Position numbers and translations under genes: made by a program
Shown here: positions 38,802 to 47,723 of the stretch, piece after piece
Layout of the letters: each line of letters starts with the position of its first letter
How positions within the stretch are numbered: position 1 is the stretch's first letter
Notes under the pieces: model-generated
The model's database searches: none
What the model saw: the letters and a program-made list of their open reading frames with translations, nothing else
Told to the model about the DNA's origin: nothing
Assembly (NCBI GenBank): GCA_904420185.1
Contig: CAJFUJ010000031.1
Span: 1 to 50,855 of the forward strand
Direction of reading: 5' to 3'
DNA length: 50,855 bases
Source of the DNA: an uncultured Butyricicoccus sp.
GTDB lineage: Bacteria; Bacillota; Clostridia; Oscillospirales; Butyricicoccaceae

Positions 38802-40850
38802 TTAGGGGAGCAGGGTATTTTCGGCGTCCACGCTGCTGATGGCGCCGCCGGCGGCGTCGTCGTTAAAGAAGTAGGCGTCGAAGATATCGCGCGCGACCGG
38901 AGCCATGCGGGAGCCCGCGCTCGCGTATTCGCCGACCACAGCGACCGCGATTTGCGGGTCATCGACCGGTGCGAAGGCGATGAATACGCCGTGGTCGTTG
39001 CGGTCGGACCGGCCGTGCTGGGCGGTACCCGACTTACCGGCCACGTCGATGGGGTAGGTGGCAAAGGTGGCCGCCGCAGTACCCTGGTCGTCGGTAACCT
39101 CGGCCATGCCCTCGTGGACCAGCGCCCAGGTCTCCTCGGACGCTTCGATGGTCTTGAGCACGGTGGGCTCATTGTCTACGACCACGTCGGTGTAGTCGTA
39201 GCTGCGCACGCTGCGCAGCAGGGTGGGCTGGTAGAGCGTGCCCTTGTTGGCGATGGCGGCCGTGTAGTTGGCCAGCTGCAACGGGGTGACCGCCAGGTCG
39301 CACTGGCCGATGGCGGTGGTGATCACGTCGCCGGGCTGCCAGTTGTTGAGCAGCGGGTTGTTTTCCAGCATATTGGCGCGGTTGGCCGGGCCAGAAGCCG
39401 TGCCCGCGCGCTCGCCCGCCAGCTCGATGCCGGTGCGCTCGCCAAAGCCGAACTTGTGCGCCCATTCCTCCTCGGTCTCGCCGCCCAGCAGGTAGCCGGT
39501 CTCATAGAAATATACGTTGCACGACTTTTGCAGGGCGCGCAGAATGTTGGTCGGCCCGTGGGTACCCATGCAGCGGTAGGTGCGGCTTTCGAAGCGGGTG
39601 TAATAGTGCTCGCAGTCGAAGATGGTGTTGGCGTTGATGACCCCTTCCTCCAGGCCGGCCACCGCGGTGAGCGGCTTGTAGGTCGAGCCCGGCTGGTAGG
39701 CGCCCTGGATGGCGCGGTTGAGCAGGGGGGTGTTGACCTCATCTGCCGCCCAGGTGGAATACAGCGCATTCCACTGGGTCAGGTCGATGGTGGGGTAGCT
39801 GGCCATGGCGAGCACCTCGCCCGAGTTGACGTCCATGACCACAGCTGCGCCGCCGCCCGAACCCGAAATGCCCGACAGTGTGCGGGCCAGGGATTCCTCG
39901 GCGGCCTGCTGCAAATCCATATCCAAGGTGGTGATGACGTTGTTGCCCGGCTGGGGGGCCTGTCCTTCGATGACGTTGGTCACCCGGCCCTCGATGTCGG
40001 TTTCGATCGAGCGGGTGCCGTCGATGCCGCGCAGGTATTGCTCAAAGGAGAGCTCCAAGCCCTCGCGGCCGACCATGGCGTTCATATTGTAGCCCTGGGC
40101 CTCGTATTCGGCCCAGTCCTCGGCGTAGATCTGGCTCACGCGGCCCAGGATATGGCCGGCATAAGGGGTTTCATATTTGCGCACCGCCTGGGTCTCGACG
40201 TTGACACCCGAAAAGATGTCCTGCTGTTCTTTGACCTGGGCGATCAAATCGACCGACACGTCGGTGGCGATGATGAACGAATTGTACAGCGAAAAGCTGC
40301 TCTGGTCCATCGCATAGCGCACGCCGACCACGATGCGCGCGTTGCCGTCGGTGATCGACGGGTCGACCTCGTAGTATTCGCGCAGCGCGGCGATCATCTC
40401 GCCGGCCGACAGGCCGGTACCCAGCTCGTGCGACTGGGCAAAGCTGTCCAGCAGCTGCCGCTCCTCGCTGTTTTCCTCGCCCAGGTATTCAAAGGGCGCG
40501 GTGTCCGAGATGGGCAGGATGTCCGCTTCGTAGTTGCCCGAATCGCGGATCAGCTGCACCAGCTGCAAGATGGCGTCGTTTTGGTGTTCGCGGTCCCAGT
40601 AGGCGTAGTCGATGCGCAGAGAATACACCGATTCGTTGGTGACCAGCGCGCGGCCATACCGGTCCAGGATTTCGCCCCGCGACGCCGACACGGTGGACGA
40701 GCTGGTCAGCCGGTTTTGCGCCTGCTCGTGGTAGGCCTCGCCGTTGATGACCTGCAAAGAGAACAGGCCCGCGCCCGAAATGCCGGCAAGCACAAACATG
40801 ACGGCAAACAGGACCAGCAAACGGCGGAGGAGTTTGGCTTTGTTGTCCAT
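38802..40850 (-). CDS. mrdA: Penicillin-binding protein 2 (elongasome transpeptidase)
   Basis: The 682-aa class B PBP has one N-terminal membrane anchor at about 10-32, a dimerisation region with SASRGEILDRYGR, and a transpeptidase domain. The active Ser is in GSTYKP near residue 388, the SxN box is SCN in KSCNVYFY, and the third box reads KSGTAQ near 603 where most have KTG. It builds lateral wall with MreC and MreD, encoded upstream. A 54-nt gap separates it from mreD. Confidence 0.93.
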   Translation of the reverse strand: MDNKAKLLRRLLVLFAVMFVLAGISGAGLFSLQVINGEAYHEQAQNRLTSSSTVSASRGEILDRYGRALVTNESVYSLRIDYAYWDREHQNDAILQLVQLIRDSGNYEADILPISDTAPFEYLGEENSEERQLLDSFAQSHELGTGLSAGEMIAALREYYEVDPSITDGNARIVVGVRYAMDQSSFSLYNSFIIATDVSVDLIAQVKEQQDIFSGVNVETQAVRKYETPYAGHILGRVSQIYAEDWAEYEAQGYNMNAMVGREGLELSFEQYLRGIDGTRSIETDIEGRVTNVIEGQAPQPGNNVITTLDMDLQQAAEESLARTLSGISGSGGGAAVVMDVNSGEVLAMASYPTIDLTQWNALYSTWAADEVNTPLLNRAIQGAYQPGSTYKPLTAVAGLEEGVINANTIFDCEHYYTRFESRTYRCMGTHGPTNILRALQKSCNVYFYETGYLLGGETEEEWAHKFGFGERTGIELAGERAGTASGPANRANMLENNPLLNNWQPGDVITTAIGQCDLAVTPLQLANYTAAIANKGTLYQPTLLRSVRSYDYTDVVVDNEPTVLKTIEASEETWALVHEGMAEVTDDQGTAAATFATYPIDVAGKSGTAQHGRSDRNDHGVFIAFAPVDDPQIAVAVVGEYASAGSRMAPVARDIFDAYFFNDDAAGGAISSVDAENTLLP

Positions 40851-40904
40851 GCAAGGACTCCTTTCTTTTGCATTCCCTTGGGAACATGAAAACGTGAAAC
40901 CTGC

Positions 40905-41417
40905 TTACCGCAGCCGGTCAAACCGCCGCGCAATCTGCCGGATGGGCAGATAAACCAGGGGGGAAAACAGCATTGACAGCAAAATCTCGGCGCAAAGCGA
41001 CTGGAAGGCGAGCGGGAAGGACGCGCCTTCAAACAAGATCACCGAAAAGCTGTACCGGAACAGGCCGATGATGAGCATCCCGCTGGCGCTGAGCAGCAGC
41101 ATGGAGGGGAACATCCGCCGCAAAAACCGCATACTCACCGTGCCGGCGGCCAGGCCGAAGAGCATGTAGTAAAACGGGAACAGGCCGTCCACCCCGATAA
41201 AGCCGACGTCGTAGAACATGCCGGTCAGCAGGCCGATCGCGGCGCCGAGCACCGGCCCTTCCATCAGCGCGACCGCCGCCGGGATGCAGGGCAGCAGGTC
41301 CACCCGGACGCCCAAAATGGAAAAGGGCATGTTGGCGGTCTCCAGCACATACACCAGGACCAGGAATAGGATGTAGCAGGCAATCTTTAAAACCGGCGGT
41401 TTGTCTCGTTGCATCAC
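40905..41417 (-). CDS. mreD: Rod shape-determining protein MreD
   Basis: The 170-aa membrane protein has about five hydrophobic segments and the MreD-type DLLPCIPAAVALMEGP and GLLTGMFYD motifs. GTG 41417 directly follows the mreC stop; an ATG at 41414 is the next codon. GAGGTGAT inside mreC serves as ribosome-binding site, so the two genes are coupled. It is part of the elongasome. Confidence 0.93.
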   Translation of the reverse strand: MMQRDKPPVLKIACYILFLVLVYVLETANMPFSILGVRVDLLPCIPAAVALMEGPVLGAAIGLLTGMFYDVGFIGVDGLFPFYYMLFGLAAGTVSMRFLRRMFPSMLLLSASGMLIIGLFRYSFSVILFEGASFPLAFQSLCAEILLSMLFSPLVYLPIRQIARRFDRLR

Positions 41418-42257
41418 TTAGTCGATCACCTCAAAGTCTGTGATAATGGCCACATGGGTGATTTCGCCGACATCCACAAAGGGGCGGATCACCGCGTAGT
41501 TGGAAATGCCGTTGTCCTCGGGCGCGACCCGCTCGATGGTGCCGATCATGATGCCCTTGGGGAACACGCCGCCCCGGCCCGAGGTTTCGACGGTGTCGCC
41601 GATGACGACGTCGGCGTCGGTCTCCAGGTAGGAAAGCCGCAGGCAGCCTTCGTTCATCAGGGTGTAGTCGCCTTCGGCCACGGCCGCCACGCGCGAGCGG
41701 GTGACCATGGCGCCCGCCTGCATACTGGTGTCGATCACGGTGGTCACCTCGCAGTAGGTCGGCGCCACGCTGGACACATAGCCGACCATGCGGTTGTCGT
41801 CGGTGACCACCAGGTCATTTTCGGCCACGCCGTCGTTGGAGCCCTTGTCCAGCGAGATGGTGTTGCTCCAGTTGCCCGGGCTGCGCGCGATGACCTCGGC
41901 GGTGCGGAAGGTCAGGCTGCGGTTGCGCTCCTGCATACCGAGCAGGTTGCGCAGGCGGTTGTTTTCCTCGGTGGCGATCGCCGCGTCGCGCACCTGCTGC
42001 TCCAGTTCGGACACCTGCACGCGCAGTGCGGCGTTTTCCTCCTCCAGCGCCTGGTAGTTGTCGATGTAGTCCCGGCCCTGCCGGAACACATCATACACCC
42101 GGCTGACGCCCTGCTGGATGGGCGACACCACCACGCCGATTGCGTGGCTGATGGGGTTGCTGTTGCCGGTGGCGCCGGTGTAGACGGCCAGCGCCAAACA
42201 CAAAATCGCCAGCACCAAAAGAATCACAAGGGTGCGGAATGAAAAAAATGCTTTCAA
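41418..42257 (-). CDS. mreC: Rod shape-determining protein MreC, TTG start
   Basis: The 279-aa protein has one N-terminal membrane segment (about 7-28), a coiled coil (about 65-105, ALEEENAALRVQVSELEQQV), and the double beta-barrel domain with IARSPGNWSNTISLDKGSNDGV. The start codon TTG overlaps the maf stop (TTGA), with AGAGG 7 nt upstream. It links cytoplasmic and outer parts of the elongasome. mreB is not in the window. Confidence 0.94.
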   Translation of the reverse strand: MKAFFSFRTLVILLVLAILCLALAVYTGATGNSNPISHAIGVVVSPIQQGVSRVYDVFRQGRDYIDNYQALEEENAALRVQVSELEQQVRDAAIATEENNRLRNLLGMQERNRSLTFRTAEVIARSPGNWSNTISLDKGSNDGVAENDLVVTDDNRMVGYVSSVAPTYCEVTTVIDTSMQAGAMVTRSRVAAVAEGDYTLMNEGCLRLSYLETDADVVIGDTVETSGRGGVFPKGIMIGTIERVAPEDNGISNYAVIRPFVDVGEITHVAIITDFEVID

Positions 42258-42916
42258 AACAATACCTCTTTCGTGCAGGAATCGCTGCTTTCGGCTAACA
42301 TGGCGCGCACCAGCGCTTCGGGCAGGCCGATGACGTTGGACAAGCTGCCCGCAATGCGCGCAACAAACACCGACGCCTGCCCCTGGATGCCGTAGCCGCC
42401 CGCCTTATCCCGCCATTCGCCGGCGGACACATAGCGTTCGATCTCGTCCGGCGTGAGCGGGCGGAAGGTGACTTCGGTGGTCTCGTACCCGGCCCAGTAG
42501 CGCCCGGGCGCGCACAAAGCCACGCCGGTGGTCACCTGGTGGGTGCGGCCGGACAGCTTTTGCAAGATTTGCGCGGCGTCTTGCTCGTCCCGCGGTTTGC
42601 CGAACACCGCCCCGTCCAACGCGACCAGGGTATCCGCGCCCAGCACCAGCCGGCCTGGGGCCAGCGAATGCCCGTGCAGCGCCTTGCGCACGGCCAGCGC
42701 CTGGGCCTGTTCGGCCACGCTGCGCGAAGGGTCGCGCGGCTCGGGGATGGAAAAGGTCAAAACTTCAAACGCGCCCGCCAGCGGGAACAACAGCTCCCGC
42801 CGCCGCGCCGACGCCGACGCCAGCAGCAGCTTGCCCTGGGGCGGGGCGGCTGGCTCGTCGAGCGCATAGGCGCAAAACTGCACGCCGTCGCGTGCAATGG
42901 TTGTATGTTGTAACAT
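42254..42916 (-). CDS. maf: Maf-type nucleoside triphosphate pyrophosphatase
   Basis: The 220-aa protein has the Maf signature LLLASASARRREL, the metal-site GADTLVAL, and GEWRDKAGGYGIQG. It hydrolyses dTTP/UTP or modified nucleotides to monophosphates and is thought to prevent their incorporation. An N-terminal extension of about 28 residues precedes the fold. AAAGGACGAG lies before the ATG. It heads the maf-mreC-mreD-PBP2 operon, an arrangement common in Firmicutes, usually with mreB after maf. Confidence 0.93.
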   Translation of the reverse strand: MLQHTTIARDGVQFCAYALDEPAAPPQGKLLLASASARRRELLFPLAGAFEVLTFSIPEPRDPSRSVAEQAQALAVRKALHGHSLAPGRLVLGADTLVALDGAVFGKPRDEQDAAQILQKLSGRTHQVTTGVALCAPGRYWAGYETTEVTFRPLTPDEIERYVSAGEWRDKAGGYGIQGQASVFVARIAGSLSNVIGLPEALVRAMLAESSDSCTKEVLF

Positions 42917-42948
42917 GGCATCTCGTCCTTTGCGGTTTTACAATCCTT

Positions 42949-42977
42949 ATCTTACCAGTTTTGCAGGGCGGCGTCAA
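42949..42977 (-). promoter_or_regulatory. Promoter of the maf-mre operon
   Basis: On the - strand TTGACG (42977-42972), a 17-nt spacer and TAAGAT (42954-42949). It lies just upstream of maf and close to the U32 peptidase stop codon. Confidence 0.75.
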
Positions 42978-42984
42978 CCCTTGG

Positions 42985-45099
42985 TCACTTGACGCCGCGG
43001 TAATACAGCCCGCGGGTGATGTCGCCGGGGATGCGCTGGCCTTCTTGGAAGGCGCGCAGCACGGCGGCGCACTGTCCGGCCGGCTCGGTGGTGAAGCGCA
43101 GCAGGGCATAGGGGGCGCCCACGTTGCGGTAATCGGGCCCGCGGTCGGACAGGCACAAGGGCTGGCAGTTGAGCAGCTCGTTGCGGCAGCCGTAGGCGGG
43201 CAGCAGCGGGAAGCGCTGCCCCATCCGGTCATAGAGGGCCTGGTCCGCCGGCCCCTGGCAGGTCCAGCCGGCGGTGTCCGGCAGACACGCAAGCGGCGAC
43301 CGGTCGGGGCCTGGGCAGCCTGTCCCCCGGCGGATGGCGCAGTTTTCGAAGATCATCAGCGGCAGATAGCCGTAGGCCACCACCATGGTGTCGATGGACT
43401 TTGGGATGTCGCGCAGCTGGGCCATGTGGGCTTCGATGGTCAGCGCCTGGCGGCGCACGCCGCAACCGGCCAGCGCATCCAAGCAGTCGCCGTTGCAGGC
43501 GTTGAGGAAGAAATCGCCGTGGATCTCCAGCCCGCACCGCCGCAGCAGCGGCAGATGGCCGATGTTGCTGGCCAGTGCGGCGTGCGCGCCCTGGGCCTTG
43601 CAAAGCAGCAGCAGCCGTTCGATGGCTGCCTGTTCCTCGTCAAAGAACACCCGGGGTACGATGGGCAGCAGGCCAGGGTGCTGGGCGGCCAAAAGCAAGG
43701 GGGCATAGACCGTGTCCACCCCGGCCTTTTGCAGCGCGCGGGCCTGCTCCAAGGTGCACACCGTGGCCGCAAAGCCGCGGAAGCCGCGCTTTTGCACGGC
43801 GGGCGCGGCGGGCGCAGGCGGGTTCCACCGGCGCGGGGGCGGGGTTTGGCGCTGCTGGTCGAGCATGGCCACGGCCTGCCGCCGCAGGGCGTTGAGCCGG
43901 GCGGCCGGGATGCGCAGACCGGGCTCCAGGTGCACGCGCACATCGCGCAAAAAGTAGGGGGTACCGCCCAACCGGCCCAGGGATTTTTCCACCTGGGCGG
44001 TCCGGGTGGGGGCGTTTTGGGCGTATTCGACCATGTCGGCGTCGCGCGCCACCACGGGCGGGTGGACGCCGTCGGACAGGGTCAGCTGTAAACCGCTCAG
44101 CCGCTCGGCGTCAAAGCGGGCGTCCAGCGGCACGCGGGGTTTTTCCTTGTCCAGTGGGAACTGCTGCTCGAGCTCGTTTACCAGGGCCTGGGCCTGCCCG
44201 GCGGGCATGGCCTGGCGCACGCCGAACATGGCGGCCCCTTTGCGGCCGGTCAGGTAGCCGTCGGTGAAGCCTTCGCGCGAAAAGGCGCGTTCCAGCAGGG
44301 CGCGTTCCTCGCCGGTGGGCGGCCGCTGCTCGCGCAGCAGCGCGGCGTAGACCGACGTGGCCGCAGCCACATAGGCTGGGCGTTTCATCCGGCCCTCGAT
44401 TTTCAGCGAGCGCACCCCAATGCCGCGCAGCTGTTCCAGCCATCCGGCCAGGCACAGGTCCTTGAGCGACAGCGGGTAGCCCTCCTTCGCGCCGGGTGCA
44501 AACCGGTAGGGCAGGCGGCAGGGCTGGGCGCACTGTCCCCGGTTGCCCGAGCGGCGGCCGATCATGCCCGACAGGTAGCACTGCCCCGAGTAGCACATGC
44601 AAAGCGCGCCGTGGACGAACACCTCGGTTTCCACGCCGCCTTCGCGGGTGATCTGCTCGATCTGCTCGAGGGTGCATTCCCGCGCCAGCACCACCCGGGA
44701 AAAGCCGAGTGCAGCTGCCTGTTTGGCGCCGTCCACCGTGTGGATGGTCAGCTGGGTGGAGGCGTGCAGCGGCAGATCGGGCGCAGCCTGCCGGATCTGG
44801 CGGGCCAGCCCCAGGTCCTGGACGATCAGCGCGTCGGCGCCCACCTGGTTCATCCATTGGGCGTCGCGCAGGGCGGCGGCGGTTTCGCGTTCGTGCGCCA
44901 GGGTGTTGAGGGTGATGTGGACCTTGACCCCGTACCAGTGGCAGTAGGCGATGGCCTGGGCCAGTTCGTCCTTGTCAAAATTCTTGGCGCCCTGGCGGGC
45001 ATGGAACTGCCCATAGCCCAGATAGACGGCATCCGCGCCGTACTGGACGGCGGCGCGCACCGCGTCCATCGACCCGGCTGGGGACAACAGCTCAAGCAT
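42985..45099 (-). CDS. U32-family peptidase-like protein (RlhA/TrhP type)
   Basis: The 704-aa protein has the N-terminal LLSPAGSMDAVRAAVQYGADAVYLG and the collagenase-like core FVHGALCMCYSGQCYLSG with RGQCAQPCR, where the Cys residues likely hold an iron-sulfur cluster. A C-terminal half with DUF3656-like and second barrel parts follows. Bacterial U32 relatives include RlhA (23S rRNA hydroxylation at C2501) and TrhP (tRNA hydroxylation), so an RNA hydroxylase is more likely than a protease. The start overlaps the zapA stop by 8 nt. Confidence 0.85.
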   Translation of the reverse strand: MLELLSPAGSMDAVRAAVQYGADAVYLGYGQFHARQGAKNFDKDELAQAIAYCHWYGVKVHITLNTLAHERETAAALRDAQWMNQVGADALIVQDLGLARQIRQAAPDLPLHASTQLTIHTVDGAKQAAALGFSRVVLARECTLEQIEQITREGGVETEVFVHGALCMCYSGQCYLSGMIGRRSGNRGQCAQPCRLPYRFAPGAKEGYPLSLKDLCLAGWLEQLRGIGVRSLKIEGRMKRPAYVAAATSVYAALLREQRPPTGEERALLERAFSREGFTDGYLTGRKGAAMFGVRQAMPAGQAQALVNELEQQFPLDKEKPRVPLDARFDAERLSGLQLTLSDGVHPPVVARDADMVEYAQNAPTRTAQVEKSLGRLGGTPYFLRDVRVHLEPGLRIPAARLNALRRQAVAMLDQQRQTPPPRRWNPPAPAAPAVQKRGFRGFAATVCTLEQARALQKAGVDTVYAPLLLAAQHPGLLPIVPRVFFDEEQAAIERLLLLCKAQGAHAALASNIGHLPLLRRCGLEIHGDFFLNACNGDCLDALAGCGVRRQALTIEAHMAQLRDIPKSIDTMVVAYGYLPLMIFENCAIRRGTGCPGPDRSPLACLPDTAGWTCQGPADQALYDRMGQRFPLLPAYGCRNELLNCQPLCLSDRGPDYRNVGAPYALLRFTTEPAGQCAAVLRAFQEGQRIPGDITRGLYYRGVK

Positions 45100-45592
45100 G
45101 GCCCTTCCCCTTTCCGCCCCGGCGGCCGGCTGAGGCGGCCAAGGCAGCTTCGGCCAGGGCGGTTTCGGCGGCCTTGGCCGGTTCGGCGGGGGGCTCGGGT
45201 TTGGCGGCCTGTCCGGCGGCCTTGCTGGCCAGGGCAGCGGCCTGGGCGGGGATGTCGCTGGCCGCGGCGGTGAAGGCGGCGAGCGCCTGTTTGAGCTGGT
45301 CGTTTTCCTCTTGCAGGCGCAAAATTTCGTTGCGCATGGCTTCGATCTGCTCGGTGCGTTCGCTGCCCTCGCTGTGCAGGCGCAGGGCTTCGCGCTCGGC
45401 CTTGGTGGCCTCGTCGGCCAGGTTGAGGGCGGCGAGCACGGCGGCGTTGAGGGGGGAGGCTTCGGTTGCCTGGCGCGCCTCCTGGATTTTATGGTCGGCC
45501 CGCTGGGCGACCCGGCGGGTATATTCTTCGTTCTCCTCGGCCAGAATGGTGTAACTCTGTCCGGCGATGGTCACAGAAATGCGATTGGGCAT
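45092..45592 (-). CDS. zapA: Cell-division protein ZapA with long C-terminal tail
   Basis: The 166-aa protein starts MPNRISVTIAGQSYTI, the ZapA head domain that binds FtsZ. A coiled coil follows (SERTEQIEAMRNEILRLQEENDQLKQ, about 80-110), then an Ala/Glu/Pro-rich tail ending in a Lys/Gly-rich stretch. Typical ZapA is 85-110 aa, so the tail is an extension. GAGGAGG lies 14 nt before the ATG, which is rather far. The overlap with the U32 gene is a common pairing in Clostridia. Confidence 0.88.
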   Translation of the reverse strand: MPNRISVTIAGQSYTILAEENEEYTRRVAQRADHKIQEARQATEASPLNAAVLAALNLADEATKAEREALRLHSEGSERTEQIEAMRNEILRLQEENDQLKQALAAFTAAASDIPAQAAALASKAAGQAAKPEPPAEPAKAAETALAEAALAASAGRRGGKGKGHA

Positions 45593-45677
45593 AGCTTTGA
45601 TTGGTTCCTCCTCATAATCTGCTGATCCAGCGGCGCCCACATGGCGCGCCAATCAAATCCAATTCTATACGCAGTTC

Positions 45678-45706
45678 ATTATAGCATACTCTGCGGCGAA
45701 GTTTAA
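45678..45706 (-). promoter_or_regulatory. Promoter of zapA with extended -10
   Basis: On the - strand TTAAAC (45706-45701), a 17-nt spacer and TATAAT (45683-45678) preceded by TGC, which gives the extended -10 form. The leader is about 80 nt. Confidence 0.75.
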
Positions 45707-45780
45707 GAACATTCTAAGAATTTTGTGAAAGCCGGTCGATTGTGCGGGGGGCCGGGTGTGTGCGCTTGGCACAAACAGCA

Positions 45781-45823
45781 AAAACCCCCCTGGAATGCGC
45801 AAAGGGGACGCATTCCAGGGGGG
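45781..45823 (-). terminator. Terminator of the hisS-aspS operon
   Basis: A perfect 15-bp stem pairs 45785-45799 with 45809-45823 and is followed on the - strand by TTTT (45784-45781). It lies 49 nt after the aspS stop. Confidence 0.9.
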
Positions 45824-45871
45824 CGGCAAGACACAGCCGCCGGGCAAGACGCTGCCGCCGGGCGGCGGGGG

Positions 45872-47680
45872 TTACGATTCGCCGGCCGGATGGGCCAGGG
45901 CGATGCCCAGCTCGTCCAGCTGCTTTTGCTCGACCGGGGACGGGCATTGCATCATCAGGTCGGAAGCGTTTTGCACCTTGGGGAAGGCGATGACGTCGCG
46001 GATGGAGTCCAGCCCCGCCATGAGCATACACAGCCGGTCCAGGCCATAGGCCAGGCCGCCGTGCGGGGGTGCGCCGTAGGAAAAGGCGGTGATGAGGTGG
46101 CCGAACTGCTCCTGGGCCTTTTGCTCGGTAAAGCCGAGCGCCTGGAACATCTTGGTCTGGAGCGCCGGGTCGTGGATGCGGATGGAGCCGCCGCCCAGCT
46201 CGCAGCCGTTTAGGATGATGTCATACGCCTGGGCGCGCACGGCCTTGGGGTTGGTGTCCAGCAGGGGGATGTCCTCGTCCATGGGCGCGGTGAAGGGGTG
46301 GTGCTTGGCGACCAGGCGGTCCTCCTCCTCGCTGTACTCAAACTGCGGGAACTCGGTCACCCACAGCAGCTTGTAGTCGTCTTTGCGGATGAGGTCCAGC
46401 CGCTTGGCCAGCTCGCAGCGCAGCGCGCCGAGCGCGGTGGCAGCGGTTTCCCAGTCGGCGTCGGCGATGACGAAGAGCAGGTCGCCCGGCTGCATGCCGG
46501 CGCGGGCCTTGATTTGGTCCAGCTCCTCTTGGGACAGGAACTTGGCAAACGACGAGGTCATGGCGCCGTCGTCGGCCAGTTTGAGCCAGGCCAGGCCCTT
46601 GGCGCGGTAGGTCTTGACAAATTCGCCCAGCTTGTCGATCTCCTTGCGGGGGAACTTGCCCGCAAACCCGGCGGCATTGATCAGGCGCACCGTGCCGCCG
46701 TTTGCCGCCGTCTGCTGGAACACCTTGAACGAGCACTGGGCCGCAAGATCGGTGATGTCGCAGATTTCCAGGCCGAAGCGGGTGTCGGGCTTGTCCGAGC
46801 CGTACTTGTCCATGGCCTGCTGCCAGGTGATGCGGGGCAGGGGCAGGGCGATGTCCACGTCCAGCACCTCTTTGAACACCCGCTGCAAAAACCCTTCGTT
46901 GACCGCGATGACGTCCTCCTGATCGACAAAGCTCATCTCCAGGTCGATCTGGGTGAATTCGGGCTGGCGGTCGGCGCGCAGGTCCTCGTCGCGGAAGCAC
47001 CGGGTGATCTGCATATACCGGTCCATCCCGGCCAGCATGAGCAGCTGCTTATACTGCTGGGGCGACTGGGGCAGCGCATAAAACGAACCCGGATGCACCC
47101 GGGAGGGCACCAGATAATCGCGCGCGCCCTCGGGGGTGGATTTGGTCAGCATGGGGGTTTCGATCTCCAAAAAGCCCTGCTCGTCGAAGTAATTGCGTGC
47201 GGCCTGGGTCACCCGGTGGCGCAGCATGAGGTTTTTCTGCATCATGGGGCGGCGCAGGTCCAGGTACCGGTATTTGAGCCGCACCTGGTCGCCGACTTCC
47301 TTGCTGTCGTCGATTTCAAAGGGCGTGGTCTCGGCTTTGGACAAAATGCGCAGGTCGCTGGCGATAATTTCCACTTCGCCGGTGGGCATTTTGGGGTTGA
47401 CCGCTGCCGCGTCGCGCGCGGCCAGCTGCCCGCGCACCGCGACCACGAATTCGGTCCGGCAGGTGAAGGCGATGTCAAACAGCGCTGCATCGACCGATTT
47501 GTCGAAGGTGCACTGGACAATGCCCGCGCGGTCGCGCACGAGCAGGAACAGCACGCCGCCGTTGTCGCGCACGCGATCGACCCAGCCGTTGACCGTGACC
47601 TGCTGGCCGGCGTCGGCCAGGCGCAAGTCGCCGCACATGTGGGTGCGTTTCATGCCGAGGAGGGAGGTTTCCTGTATCAT
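45872..47680 (-). CDS. aspS: Aspartyl-tRNA synthetase, bacterial type
   Basis: The 602-aa class II synthetase has an N-terminal OB-fold for the anticodon (about 1-105), motif 2 near FRDEDLRADRQPEFTQID, and a GAD-type insertion at about 300-420. The C-terminal motif 3 is GLDRLCML near 555. Length matches the bacterial class, unlike the 440-aa archaeal-type enzyme at 49343. AAAGGA lies upstream of the ATG. It follows hisS by 43 nt in one operon. Confidence 0.97.
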   Translation of the reverse strand: MIQETSLLGMKRTHMCGDLRLADAGQQVTVNGWVDRVRDNGGVLFLLVRDRAGIVQCTFDKSVDAALFDIAFTCRTEFVVAVRGQLAARDAAAVNPKMPTGEVEIIASDLRILSKAETTPFEIDDSKEVGDQVRLKYRYLDLRRPMMQKNLMLRHRVTQAARNYFDEQGFLEIETPMLTKSTPEGARDYLVPSRVHPGSFYALPQSPQQYKQLLMLAGMDRYMQITRCFRDEDLRADRQPEFTQIDLEMSFVDQEDVIAVNEGFLQRVFKEVLDVDIALPLPRITWQQAMDKYGSDKPDTRFGLEICDITDLAAQCSFKVFQQTAANGGTVRLINAAGFAGKFPRKEIDKLGEFVKTYRAKGLAWLKLADDGAMTSSFAKFLSQEELDQIKARAGMQPGDLLFVIADADWETAATALGALRCELAKRLDLIRKDDYKLLWVTEFPQFEYSEEEDRLVAKHHPFTAPMDEDIPLLDTNPKAVRAQAYDIILNGCELGGGSIRIHDPALQTKMFQALGFTEQKAQEQFGHLITAFSYGAPPHGGLAYGLDRLCMLMAGLDSIRDVIAFPKVQNASDLMMQCPSPVEQKQLDELGIALAHPAGES

Positions 47681-47723
47681 GATTGTTTCGTTCCTTTCTG
47701 TATTCCAAACTGTGGGACCGGGA

